DNA from: Sandaracinaceae bacterium
GTDB lineage: Bacteria > Myxococcota_A > Polyangia > Polyangiales > Sandaracinaceae
Direction of reading: 5' to 3'
Length of the DNA stretch: 64,000 bases
NCBI GenBank assembly: GCA_040218145.1
Contig: JAVJQK010000007.1
Span: 186,001-250,000 of the forward strand
A program made the position numbers and the translations under genes. A model generated the notes under the pieces. The model searched no databases, was not told the DNA's origin, and saw only the letters and a program-made list of their open reading frames with translations. This document shows positions 35,092 to 42,547 of this stretch, in pieces. Numbering within the stretch: position 1 is the first letter of the stretch; the number at the start of each line of letters is the position of its first letter.

Positions 35092-36654
35092 GTGAACGAA
35101 CCGAACCGACCGCCTCCCCACGCGCCCGAAGTCCCCGCTGGCACCCAGCCCGTCGGGTACGCCTGGCTGGTCCACACCTACGGGCTGCGAACCCTCCCGC
35201 ATCACCGCTGGACCTTCTCGGGTGGGAGCCGCCGTGTGCTCGAGTCGGGGGGGCGCACCACGCTCGTCGTGCCCGCGCGCACCGCGGATCCCGGGCGCAT
35301 GTCGCTCCTCGATCACCTCCTCTTCGGCCTGAAGCACGAGGGGGTGGCGCTCGAGATCCTGGACGCGCTCTTCGAGGCGGCGCCCGAGGCCGAGCTGACG
35401 CAGCTCGTCGCGGACGCCGTCCGCGGCGCGCCGACGAGCAAATACGTGCGGCGGCTCTTCTGGCTCTACGAGCACCTGACGTCCCGCCGCGTCCCGGTCG
35501 ACGACGTCGAGAAGGGCAACTACGTGCCCCTGCTCGACCCGAGCGACTACTTCACCGGCCCGCCGGAGCGGTCTCGACGGCACCGCGTCGACGTCAACTT
35601 GCTGGGCGACATCACGTTCGCGCCCATCGTGCGACGGAGCGCGCTCTTGTCCACCTGCTCGTCCGAGGCCTTGCGCGCGAAGCTCGACGGGCTGCTCGGC
35701 GCCTTCGACGCGGACGCGCTCCGTCGCGCCATCTCGTACCTCTACACCAAGGAGACGCTGTCCTCGTTCGAGATCGAGCGGGAGCGCCCTCCGAAGGACC
35801 GCGCCGAGCGCTTCATCGCCCTCCTCTCCCACGTCGACGCGCACGCCCCGATGACGGAGCGCCGCCTGCTCGAGCTGCAGCGGGTGATCGTCGACCCGCG
35901 CTTCGCGGCGGACGGCTGGCGCGCCGGACAGGTGTACGTCGGCGAGGCGCTCGACTGGACGCGGGAGCGGGTGCACTTCGTGGCGCCGAAGCCCGACGAC
36001 GTCTCCGCGCTGATGGCGAGCCTGCTGACCACCATGGAGCGGCTCGAGCGCTCATCGCTCGACCCGGTGATCTACGCCGCGCTCTGCTCGTTCGCGTTCG
36101 TCTTCGTGCACCCCTTCGAGGACGGCAACGGCCGACTCCACCGCTTCCTCATCCACCACGCGCTGGCGCGGCGCGGGCTCACGCAGCCCGGCGTGATCGT
36201 GCCCGTCTCCGCCGTCATGCTCGCGCGGCGCGCCGAGTACGACGCCGCCCTCGAGGCGCTCTCACGGCCCCTCATGCAGCTGCTCGACTACGAGGTGGAC
36301 GACGCGGGGCGGCTCACCGTCCGCGGCGAGTCGCTCCGTCACTATCGCTTCTTCGACGCGACCCCGATGGCCGAGGCGCTCTACCGCTGGCTGGAGATCG
36401 CCATCGAAGAAGACATGCGGGCCGAGCTCGACTTCGTCGTCCGCTTCCGGGCCGCCAAGGCGGCCGCGCGCTCCATCGTCGACATGCCCGACCGGCTGTT
36501 GACCCTCTTCATCAAGCTCGTGACCCAAAACGACGGAGAGCTGAGCGCGCGCAAACGCGAGGCGCACTTCGACATGCTCGAGGACGACGAGGTCGAACGC
36601 CTGCAAGCGGCCGTCGTCGAAGCGTTTCAGAGCGAGAGCCAGGTCAGCTCGTGA
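35092..36654 (+). CDS. Fic-domain protein (predicted AMP transferase)
   Basis: 520-residue Fic protein. The catalytic motif HPFEDGNGRLHR (His340) is fully canonical for AMPylation. The upstream SSFEIE segment (224-229) matches the inhibitory-helix motif of self-inhibited class II Fic proteins, with Glu227 or Glu229 as the likely inhibitory residue. Residues 1-160 form an N-terminal domain that opens with VGYAWLVHTYGLRTLPHH. The C-terminus (about 430-520) is helical and may be a winged-helix-type domain. The start is GTG 35092, directly after the nested hairpin, with no clear ribosome site, so expression may be tightly limited. Its 3' end overlaps the convergent RlmM-like gene by 28 bp. Target protein unknown. 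Confidence 0.9.
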   Translation: MNEPNRPPPHAPEVPAGTQPVGYAWLVHTYGLRTLPHHRWTFSGGSRRVLESGGRTTLVVPARTADPGRMSLLDHLLFGLKHEGVALEILDALFEAAPEAELTQLVADAVRGAPTSKYVRRLFWLYEHLTSRRVPVDDVEKGNYVPLLDPSDYFTGPPERSRRHRVDVNLLGDITFAPIVRRSALLSTCSSEALRAKLDGLLGAFDADALRRAISYLYTKETLSSFEIERERPPKDRAERFIALLSHVDAHAPMTERRLLELQRVIVDPRFAADGWRAGQVYVGEALDWTRERVHFVAPKPDDVSALMASLLTTMERLERSSLDPVIYAALCSFAFVFVHPFEDGNGRLHRFLIHHALARRGLTQPGVIVPVSAVMLARRAEYDAALEALSRPLMQLLDYEVDDAGRLTVRGESLRHYRFFDATPMAEALYRWLEIAIEEDMRAELDFVVRFRAAKAAARSIVDMPDRLLTLFIKLVTQNDGELSARKREAHFDMLEDDEVERLQAAVVEAFQSESQVSS

Positions 36655-37511
36655 CGGTTCACGCTCAGATGCACCAGGCGTGAGCCCTCGATCTCCGCGA
36701 AGCGCGCCGCGGTCTCGTGATCGGTCTCGCCCTTGAACTTGAGCGTGCAGACGAAGCGCTTGGCGTGGGGGCGCCAGCGCTGCACCAGATCGTAGAGCCG
36801 CGTCGGGTAGCAGATGACGTCGCTGAAGAACCAGTCGACCTCCCCCACCTCGTGCGGGTCGAGGCCGAACGCGCTCTCGCCCCGGTAGGTCACGTTGCGG
36901 AGCGCGGCGACCTTCGGGTCGAGCGGCGCCTTGTCGACGCTGATCACGTGCGCGCCGAGCTGCGCGAGCGCCCACGTCCAGCCGCCGGGCGCGCTGCCGA
37001 CGTCGATCACGCGCTCGCCTGGCTGCGGCCAGACCTGGTCGAGCGTGAACGCCTCCCAGAGCTTGAGGTAGGCGCGACTCGGCGGGCCCTCCCGGTCCTC
37101 GACGAAGCGCGCTTCCCCGTGCGGAAAGGGGCTCGTGCACCGCGCCGAGAAGAGCATCGTGTCCCGGTCGAGCAGGGTCCAGGACCCGAGGGGCGCCTCC
37201 GGCAGCGGCGCGTAGGGCGCGATGGGCTTGGCGGAGACGTGCGGGAGCTTGTCCTGGACGAGCGCCGCGCGGCGGTGCTCCACGTGCGAGTAGAGCGCCC
37301 AGTTGCGCTGGATGGACTTGAGCTGTCGGGCCGCGTCGCCGATCGACGCGATGGGCCGGATCTCGGGATCCAGCCAGACGTTCTGCGCCCAGGCCACGGG
37401 CCGCGGCGGGCCGGCCGCGAGCAGCAACCTCCCGTGCGTCAGCTCGACCTCGCCCAGCTCGAAGGCGAGCTCGGCCTCGAAGCCCTCCGGCGCGAGGTAC
37501 GCGGTGCGCAT
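36627..37511 (-). CDS. RlmM-like FtsJ-fold RNA 2'-O-methyltransferase
   Basis: 294 residues resembling the 23S rRNA C2498 2'-O-methyltransferase RlmM. It has an N-terminal domain (RTAYLAPEGFEAELAFELGE, then PVAWAQNVWLDPE) and a C-terminal FtsJ/RrmJ Rossmann domain with VIDVGSAPGGWTWALAQLGA, VDWFFSDVICYP and RFVCTLKFKGETDHE, which supplies the catalytic lysine. ATG 37511 was chosen because it overlaps the stop of the upstream SpoU-type gene (ATGA) and gives the family-like MRTAYLAP start; the frame stays open further upstream but mirrors that gene. Last gene of a four-gene operon. It overlaps the convergent Fic gene by 28 bp. Confidence 0.87.
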   Translation of the reverse strand: MRTAYLAPEGFEAELAFELGEVELTHGRLLLAAGPPRPVAWAQNVWLDPEIRPIASIGDAARQLKSIQRNWALYSHVEHRRAALVQDKLPHVSAKPIAPYAPLPEAPLGSWTLLDRDTMLFSARCTSPFPHGEARFVEDREGPPSRAYLKLWEAFTLDQVWPQPGERVIDVGSAPGGWTWALAQLGAHVISVDKAPLDPKVAALRNVTYRGESAFGLDPHEVGEVDWFFSDVICYPTRLYDLVQRWRPHAKRFVCTLKFKGETDHETAARFAEIEGSRLVHLSVNRHELTWLSL

Positions 37512-38257
37512 CAGCCGTGTCGTCGCGCGTGCTCGGCCAGCAGGATCGCGGCGGCCACGTTCACGTTGAGGCTCTCGACGTCGCCCGTGCCGGGGATGGT
37601 CACGGCCACGTCGGCCACGCGCCGCACCTCGGGAGAGAGCCCCTCCCGCTCGGCCCCGAGCAGGAACGCGCACCGCGCGGGGAGCTCCGCCTCGTGGAGC
37701 GGCGTGCCGCCGTCCACCCCGCCGTTGACCACAGTAGCCACGCGAGCGAAGCCATGCTCGGCGAGCCGATCCAGGCCGCGGACCGGATGATTCCAGCGCA
37801 GGACCGGCACGTGCTCGGCCCCGCCCTCCGCCACGCGCGCCGTGGCGCCCGAGAGCGCGGGCAAACCGTCCGCGTCACCCGCGAGCGCGGTCCGGCCGAA
37901 GTGCGCCGCCGTGCGCAGGATCGCGCCGACGTTGTGCGGGTTGCCGACGCCGTCGAGGAAGAGCAGCCGCGCGCTCGGCGCCGCGAGCAGCCGCCGGAGG
38001 ACCGAGTCCGAGTCGCCGTCGGGGATCGGGTCGGCGACCACGCACACGCCCTCGTGGTGCCGCGTCGCCGCGACCTTGCCGAGCTCCACGTCGCTGACCA
38101 CGCGGTAGGGCTTGCGCCGCGCGGCGAGCAGCTTCATCAGCGGCCCGAACAGCGGCGCCGTCTCGTCGGTGAAGAACGCCCGGTGGATCGCGTCCGGCCG
38201 ACAGGCGAAGACCGCCTCGCAGGCGTGCACGCCGAAGAACTTCGCGTCGCGGCTCAT
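37511..38257 (-). CDS. TrmH/SpoU-family RNA 2'-O-methyltransferase
   Basis: 248 residues of the SPOUT superfamily. The N-terminal substrate-binding domain begins MSRDAKFFGVHACEAVFACR. The SpoU motifs follow: LLFLDGVGNPHNVGAILRTA (motif 1), CAFLLGAEREGLSPEVRRVAD (motif 2) and IPGTGDVESLNVNVAAAILL (motif 3), which form the SAM-binding trefoil knot. Target could be rRNA or tRNA. Start ATG 38257 overlaps the stop of the methyltransferase before it by 4 bp, and its stop overlaps the RlmM-like start in the same way. The frame upstream of the ATG is open but mirrors the neighbour. Confidence 0.92.
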   Translation of the reverse strand: MSRDAKFFGVHACEAVFACRPDAIHRAFFTDETAPLFGPLMKLLAARRKPYRVVSDVELGKVAATRHHEGVCVVADPIPDGDSDSVLRRLLAAPSARLLFLDGVGNPHNVGAILRTAAHFGRTALAGDADGLPALSGATARVAEGGAEHVPVLRWNHPVRGLDRLAEHGFARVATVVNGGVDGGTPLHEAELPARCAFLLGAEREGLSPEVRRVADVAVTIPGTGDVESLNVNVAAAILLAEHARRHG

Positions 38258-38859
38258 CGGTCTCGTGTACCCGCGGCCACGCCGATGAGCCAAGGGAAAC
38301 AGGTCTCCACCCGGACCACCCGGAAGGACGCCTCGAGCAGCGCCTGGAACGAGCGGGGCCCGAACTGCTGGATGTGCTCGGGGTGGTTGCCCCACCGCGC
38401 GAGGTATTTGCCGCGCAGGAAGTTGCCGCCGCGGAAGAAGGGCTCCCAGGGGACCGACACGATCGCCACTCCGCCCGTCCACTCGGCGATGCGCTGCACC
38501 GCGGGCGCGGGATCGTCGAGGTGCTCGAGGACCTCCAGGCAGAGCGCAACGTCGGCCCACCCCACTTCTGGCTCGCGGCGCACGATATCGGCCTGCTCGA
38601 AACGCATCGACGGAACCTCGCGTCGCGCGACCTCGAGCGCCACCGGGTTGAGCTCCAGGCCGAGGTAGTCGACCGCGCCGAGCTCCGCGACGCGGCGCGC
38701 GATCATCCCCTCTCCGCAGCCGAGATCCACGACGGTCGAGGGCGACTGACGGGAGACGTGCGCCATGACCCGGTCCACGAACCGCGCGATCACCCGCTGC
38801 ATCAGCGGGTTGCCGGTCTGGTACTTGCCGTAGTTGGAGGTGATCTCCGCCGCGCTCAC
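38254..38859 (-). CDS. Class I SAM-dependent methyltransferase
   Basis: 201 residues. Signature elements are NYGKYQTGNPLMQRVIARF at the N-terminus, TVVDLGCGEGMIARRVAELG (motif I), YLGLELNPVALEVARRE, WADVALCLEVLEHLDDPA and GVAIVSVPWEPFFRGGNFL. This type often accompanies a GT2 polyprenyl-phosphate transferase in glycolipid loci, as it does here. Start GTG 38859 overlaps the GT2 stop (GTGA), and its stop overlaps the SpoU-type start. Acceptor unknown; a polyprenol-linked sugar or lipid is possible. Confidence 0.87.
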   Translation of the reverse strand: MSAAEITSNYGKYQTGNPLMQRVIARFVDRVMAHVSRQSPSTVVDLGCGEGMIARRVAELGAVDYLGLELNPVALEVARREVPSMRFEQADIVRREPEVGWADVALCLEVLEHLDDPAPAVQRIAEWTGGVAIVSVPWEPFFRGGNFLRGKYLARWGNHPEHIQQFGPRSFQALLEASFRVVRVETCFPWLIGVAAGTRDR

Positions 38860-39842
38860 GACGCCTCCGCGCGCTGCGTGGGCTCGGGGCGCGGCGTCGC
38901 CTCCCCAGGCAAGAGCTGGCTGCGGACCGTGTACGAGGGCGCGACGCTGCGGGTGCTGTTGATCATCTCTCCGAGCAGCCCCGTTGAGACGAGCTGCACG
39001 CCCAGCATCAAGAGCAGGATCCCGAGGAAGAAGAGCGGCCGGGTCCCGATCGGGCCGAGGCCGAGGAACCAGAGCACGGTCAGGTACGCGAGGCAGAGCA
39101 CGCCCGCCGTGGACAGGAGCAGGCCCGCCCAGCCGAAGAGATGCAGCGGCCGGCGGCGGTAGCGCGTGAGCAAGATGACCGTCATCAGGTCGAAGAGGCC
39201 TCGCGCCATGCGCTCGACGCCGTACTTGCTCTGGCCCCACTTGCGCGCGTGGTGGGTCACCGGGAGCTCGCCCACGCGGAAGCCGCGGCCGTGCACGAGC
39301 ACGGGGATGTATCGATGCAGCTCGCCGTAGAGGTCCAGCCCTTCGACGGCCTCCCGGCGATAGACCTTGAGGCCGCAATTGAAGTCGTGGATCTTCAACC
39401 CGGTCAGCGCTCGGACGGTGGCGTTGAAGAGCTTCGACGGCGCGGTCTTCGTCAGCGGATCGTGCCGCTTCTCCTTCCAGCCGCTGACCACGTCGAGGTC
39501 GTTCTCCTCGAGCTCGGCGAGCAGCCTCGGCAGCTCCTTCGGATCGTCCTGGAGGTCCGCGTCCATCGTGAAGATGTAGCGGCCGCGGGCCACCTTGAAG
39601 CCCGCGTCGAGCGCGGCCGACTTGCCGAAGTTGCGGCGGAACCGGATCAGGCCCACGTGGGGGTGCGCGGCCGCGAGCTCGCGCACCCGCTCGGGTCCGC
39701 CGTCCCGGCTGCCGTCGTCGACGAAGAGGATCTCGAATGGCTCGCCGTGCGCGTCGAGCACTTCGACGAGGCGCGCGTGTAGCTCCTCCAGGGTCCCCTC
39801 CTCGTCGAGGAAGGGGATGACGACGCTGATGACGGGATCCAT
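38856..39842 (-). CDS. GT2 family polyprenyl-phosphate glycosyltransferase (GtrB/DPM1-like)
   Basis: 328 residues. An N-terminal GT2 domain (SVVIPFLDEEGTLEELHARL, then ILFVDDGSRDGG, RRNFGKSAALDAGF, FTMDADLQDDP with the metal-binding DAD) is followed by YRRRPLHLFGWAGLL and two C-terminal transmembrane helices (about 225-250 and 262-288). This is the layout of GtrB, ArnC and bacterial DPM synthases, which load a nucleotide sugar onto undecaprenyl phosphate. Such donors are what the many GT-C-like proteins in this window would use. ATG 39842 (MDPVISVVIPF) is preferred over a codon four residues upstream. First gene of the operon, divergent from the flippase-like gene across a 16-bp palindrome. 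Confidence 0.9.
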   Translation of the reverse strand: MDPVISVVIPFLDEEGTLEELHARLVEVLDAHGEPFEILFVDDGSRDGGPERVRELAAAHPHVGLIRFRRNFGKSAALDAGFKVARGRYIFTMDADLQDDPKELPRLLAELEENDLDVVSGWKEKRHDPLTKTAPSKLFNATVRALTGLKIHDFNCGLKVYRREAVEGLDLYGELHRYIPVLVHGRGFRVGELPVTHHARKWGQSKYGVERMARGLFDLMTVILLTRYRRRPLHLFGWAGLLLSTAGVLCLAYLTVLWFLGLGPIGTRPLFFLGILLLMLGVQLVSTGLLGEMINSTRSVAPSYTVRSQLLPGEATPRPEPTQRAEAS

Positions 39843-39857
39843 GTGCCAGACCAAGCG

Positions 39858-39873
39858 CGCGCCGATCGGCGCG
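39858..39873. promoter_or_regulatory. 16-bp perfect palindrome in divergent promoter region
   Basis: CGCGCCGATCGGCGCG lies between the divergent GT2 gene (start 39842) and flippase-like gene (start 39902). Its position suits an operator for both directions; the all-GC flanks mean chance is not negligible. Confidence 0.4.
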
Positions 39874-39901
39874 GGGGTCTATCCTCCCACCCGTCGCGCC
39901 C

Positions 39902-40870
39902 ATGTCAACGGAACCCACGACCCGTCGTGTCTCGCCGCTGCGCGCCCTCCTCGGCGTCGTCGCCACGGTGGCCCTGCTCGGCTGGCTGCTCTCGCGGGTC
40001 GAGCCGGCCCAGGTCGTGGCGGTCCTGGGAGACCTCGATCCGATCTGGACGAGCGTGGGCCTCTGCCTCTACCTGGCGCTGCAGGGGGTCCGTGCCTTGC
40101 GCTTCCGCCGCCTGGCCCCCGAGGCGACCCCGCGCCTTCTGCTGTCGGTCCACCTGGTGCAGGCGCTCTTGCTGCGGGTGATGCCCTTCCGCAGCGGGGA
40201 GCTGGGCTTCGCGTGGCTCATGCGTCGTCACGGCGGGGGGTCGATGAGTCGAAACCTCGTCGGGGTGCTGCTCGTTCGCGTTCTGGATCTGACCACCATC
40301 ACGATGCTCTTCGCCGTCGCGCTGATCACCTTCGGGCGGCCCCGAGCCTGGCTCGCCCTGGTCGCGCTGGCGGTGGCGGCGACCCTCGTCCCTCTCGCGT
40401 TGCGACCGCTGCTGTCCCTCGGTGCGCGCATCGTCGGTCGCTCGACCGCGGGCCGCGCGCGCCTCGCGGCCCCGGGGAGGCGCCTCGCCGCCGCGCTCGA
40501 GGAGGCGTCCACGCTCCCTGGGCGCGCCATCGCCACGCTGCACGCGATCACGCTCGCCCAGTGGACGCTCAACTTCGTGCTCCTGTGGGTGATGCTCGCC
40601 GCGATGCGCGTGCCCGCCTCGCTCGCGCAGACGGTCCTCGGAGGCACGGGCTCGGTGTTCGGCGCGCTGGTGCCGATCGCGGGGGTGGGAAGCTTCGGGC
40701 CGCTCGAGGCGGGCTGGACCCTGGGCTTCGCCGCTGTCGGGATGGAGGAGACGGTGGCGGTGACCTCGGCGTTCGGGTTCTCGGTCGTGTCGTTCGCCTA
40801 TGCGCTCGTGAGCGCGGCGCTCGGGTGGGGGCTGCTGCCGGCTCGACCTGCGGTCCGTCCCGAGCCTTGA
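39902..40870 (+). CDS. Flippase-like / YbhN-type (LPG-synthase transmembrane domain) membrane protein
   Basis: 322-residue polytopic protein of the UPF0104/YbhN family, related to the membrane domain of lysyl-phosphatidylglycerol synthase and to archaeal AglD. Features: an N-terminal helix; AHLVQ-like amphipathic segment SVHLVQALLLRVMPFRSGEL; RNLVGVLLVRVLDLTTI; and a C-terminal GSVFGALVPIAGVGSFGPLEAG loop, conserved in the family. Such proteins are thought to move or modify lipid-linked substrates. Divergent from the GT2 operon and 15 bp before the GT39-like gene, so the three probably work together. A TATCCT hexamer at 39880-39885 may be the promoter minus-10 element. Confidence 0.83.
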   Translation: MSTEPTTRRVSPLRALLGVVATVALLGWLLSRVEPAQVVAVLGDLDPIWTSVGLCLYLALQGVRALRFRRLAPEATPRLLLSVHLVQALLLRVMPFRSGELGFAWLMRRHGGGSMSRNLVGVLLVRVLDLTTITMLFAVALITFGRPRAWLALVALAVAATLVPLALRPLLSLGARIVGRSTAGRARLAAPGRRLAAALEEASTLPGRAIATLHAITLAQWTLNFVLLWVMLAAMRVPASLAQTVLGGTGSVFGALVPIAGVGSFGPLEAGWTLGFAAVGMEETVAVTSAFGFSVVSFAYALVSAALGWGLLPARPAVRPEP

Positions 40871-40885
40871 TAGTGTCCCCGGCCG

Positions 40886-42493
40886 ATGTCCGCGATCGCG
40901 CCTACTCGACGTGTTGTCTCCTGGATCTCCCGGTGGTGGCCCGACGTTGTGGGAGGGGCGATCGCGCTGGTCTACGCGCTCCCTTCGCTCTGGTACCCGT
41001 TCGCGAAGGATCAGCCGATCCACTGGTACATCGCGCAGCGGCTCCTGGAGGGGGAGCTCCCGTACGTCTCCGCGCTGAGCACCAAGGCGCCCGGCGTGTT
41101 CGCCGTCTTGGCCGCCGCGTCCGCGGTCTTCGGAGATGGGATGGCGACGGTGCGCATCGTCGACATCCTGTTCCTCGCCCTGGGCGGCTGGATCGTCGTC
41201 ACCTTCCGCTTTCGGCGCGAGCACGGGTCGAACGCGACGGAGATTCCCCCACCCGAGCCCGGTGAGCTGGGCGCCGCGTGGGTCCTCGGGGCGACCTTCC
41301 ACTACACCTTCTTCGACTTTTCGGACACGGGTCATCCCGAGCTCTGGCAGGGCGTCCTCATGCTCACGAGCGTGTGGGTCGTGGTCCGCGCCCCGGACCG
41401 TCGGGTGAGCGTGCGCAGAGCGATCGCTGCGGGCGCGGTCGCGATGCTGGCTGTCACGTTCAAGCACGTGGCGTTCGTGACCGGCGTGCTCGCGGGTGGG
41501 TTGGTCGTCGCGTTCGCGGTCCTCCGAAAGGAGCCACAGCTCCGCCTTGCGCTCCGAAACGCCGCCCTCTTCAGCGCAGCGGTCGCCGCTGTCCTGGGGC
41601 TCGTCGCGCTGCCGTGGGCGCTGGCGGGTCACTTCGACGTGCTGTGGGAGACCATGGTGACGTTCATCCTCGACTACGCCGGCAAGAGCGTCGGGGCGCG
41701 GCACGGTCCCCCCCCCTTCCTGACCTACGACCACGGGCTGTTCGCCTTCGTCGCCGCGCTCGGCGTGCTCTACGCCGGGCTCGCGGTGACCGTGGCCTCG
41801 CGGCACAGGCGGGGGACGCGCCTGGGGATCATCGTCCTGCTCACGGTGCTGTTCGCGTTCGTGTCGGTGGCCATGCAGAAGCGAGGTCTCGCGAGCTTCG
41901 TGTGGACCTACTACTTCGTCACGATGGTCCCGTTCCTGACGCTGGCGACGGCGTGGGGGCTCCGGGCTCAGCTGCCGCGGCGAGGTGTGGCGCAGCTCGC
42001 GGTGGCGATCGCGCTGATGCTGGGCTTCTTCGTCTACCAGCCGGCGGGCACGCACCAGAGCGATCACACATACCTCGCGGAACACCGCAGCTTCTGGCGC
42101 CTGATCGCGGGCGAGCGCACCTCGGAGGAGCATCACGCTCCCCATCGCGATGGCCCGCTGGAGGACTACAACCGGCTGCGTCGCGTCGCCGACTACGTCA
42201 ACGCGCGGTCCCGGCCGGGCGACACGCTCTGCCTCGACGGGTGGATCATGATGATCTACCAGATGACCAAGCTGCGCTGCCCGTCGCGATTCCTCTACGG
42301 CGACGGGCCGAACAGACGCCCCGAGTGGGTCGCCGAGTACCGGCAGATGCTCCAGCGCGAGCCGCCCACCTTCTTCGTGACCTTCGGCCTCCGCCCGCGG
42401 GTGCGCCAGCTGATGGCCCGCGGCTACACGCGGCACGACATCGAGTTCGAGGACGCCTGGTACACGGTGCTCGAGCGACCGCGCGATCGGTGA
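40886..42493 (+). CDS. GT39-like polytopic membrane glycosyltransferase
   Basis: 535 residues with about eleven hydrophobic helices. The first extracytoplasmic loop holds FAKDQPIHWYIAQRLLEGEL and then STKAPGVF, matching the acidic residue and KxPG motif of ArnT/PMT-type GT-C transferases. Further motifs: YTFFDFSDTGHPELWQG, MQKRGLASFVWTYYFVTMVPF. The C-terminal soluble tail (RVADYVNARSRPGDTLCL) is periplasmic by analogy. A TAGTGT hexamer 9 nt before the ATG and the absence of a Shine-Dalgarno sequence suggest a leaderless transcript, although it also lies 15 bp after the flippase-like gene. Confidence 0.78.
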   Translation: MSAIAPTRRVVSWISRWWPDVVGGAIALVYALPSLWYPFAKDQPIHWYIAQRLLEGELPYVSALSTKAPGVFAVLAAASAVFGDGMATVRIVDILFLALGGWIVVTFRFRREHGSNATEIPPPEPGELGAAWVLGATFHYTFFDFSDTGHPELWQGVLMLTSVWVVVRAPDRRVSVRRAIAAGAVAMLAVTFKHVAFVTGVLAGGLVVAFAVLRKEPQLRLALRNAALFSAAVAAVLGLVALPWALAGHFDVLWETMVTFILDYAGKSVGARHGPPPFLTYDHGLFAFVAALGVLYAGLAVTVASRHRRGTRLGIIVLLTVLFAFVSVAMQKRGLASFVWTYYFVTMVPFLTLATAWGLRAQLPRRGVAQLAVAIALMLGFFVYQPAGTHQSDHTYLAEHRSFWRLIAGERTSEEHHAPHRDGPLEDYNRLRRVADYVNARSRPGDTLCLDGWIMMIYQMTKLRCPSRFLYGDGPNRRPEWVAEYRQMLQREPPTFFVTFGLRPRVRQLMARGYTRHDIEFEDAWYTVLERPRDR

Positions 42494-42547
42494 GAACTTT
42501 TTGGTTCGGCCGTAGTCTGAGGGGGCACGGCCCTGAGCCGTGGCGCG

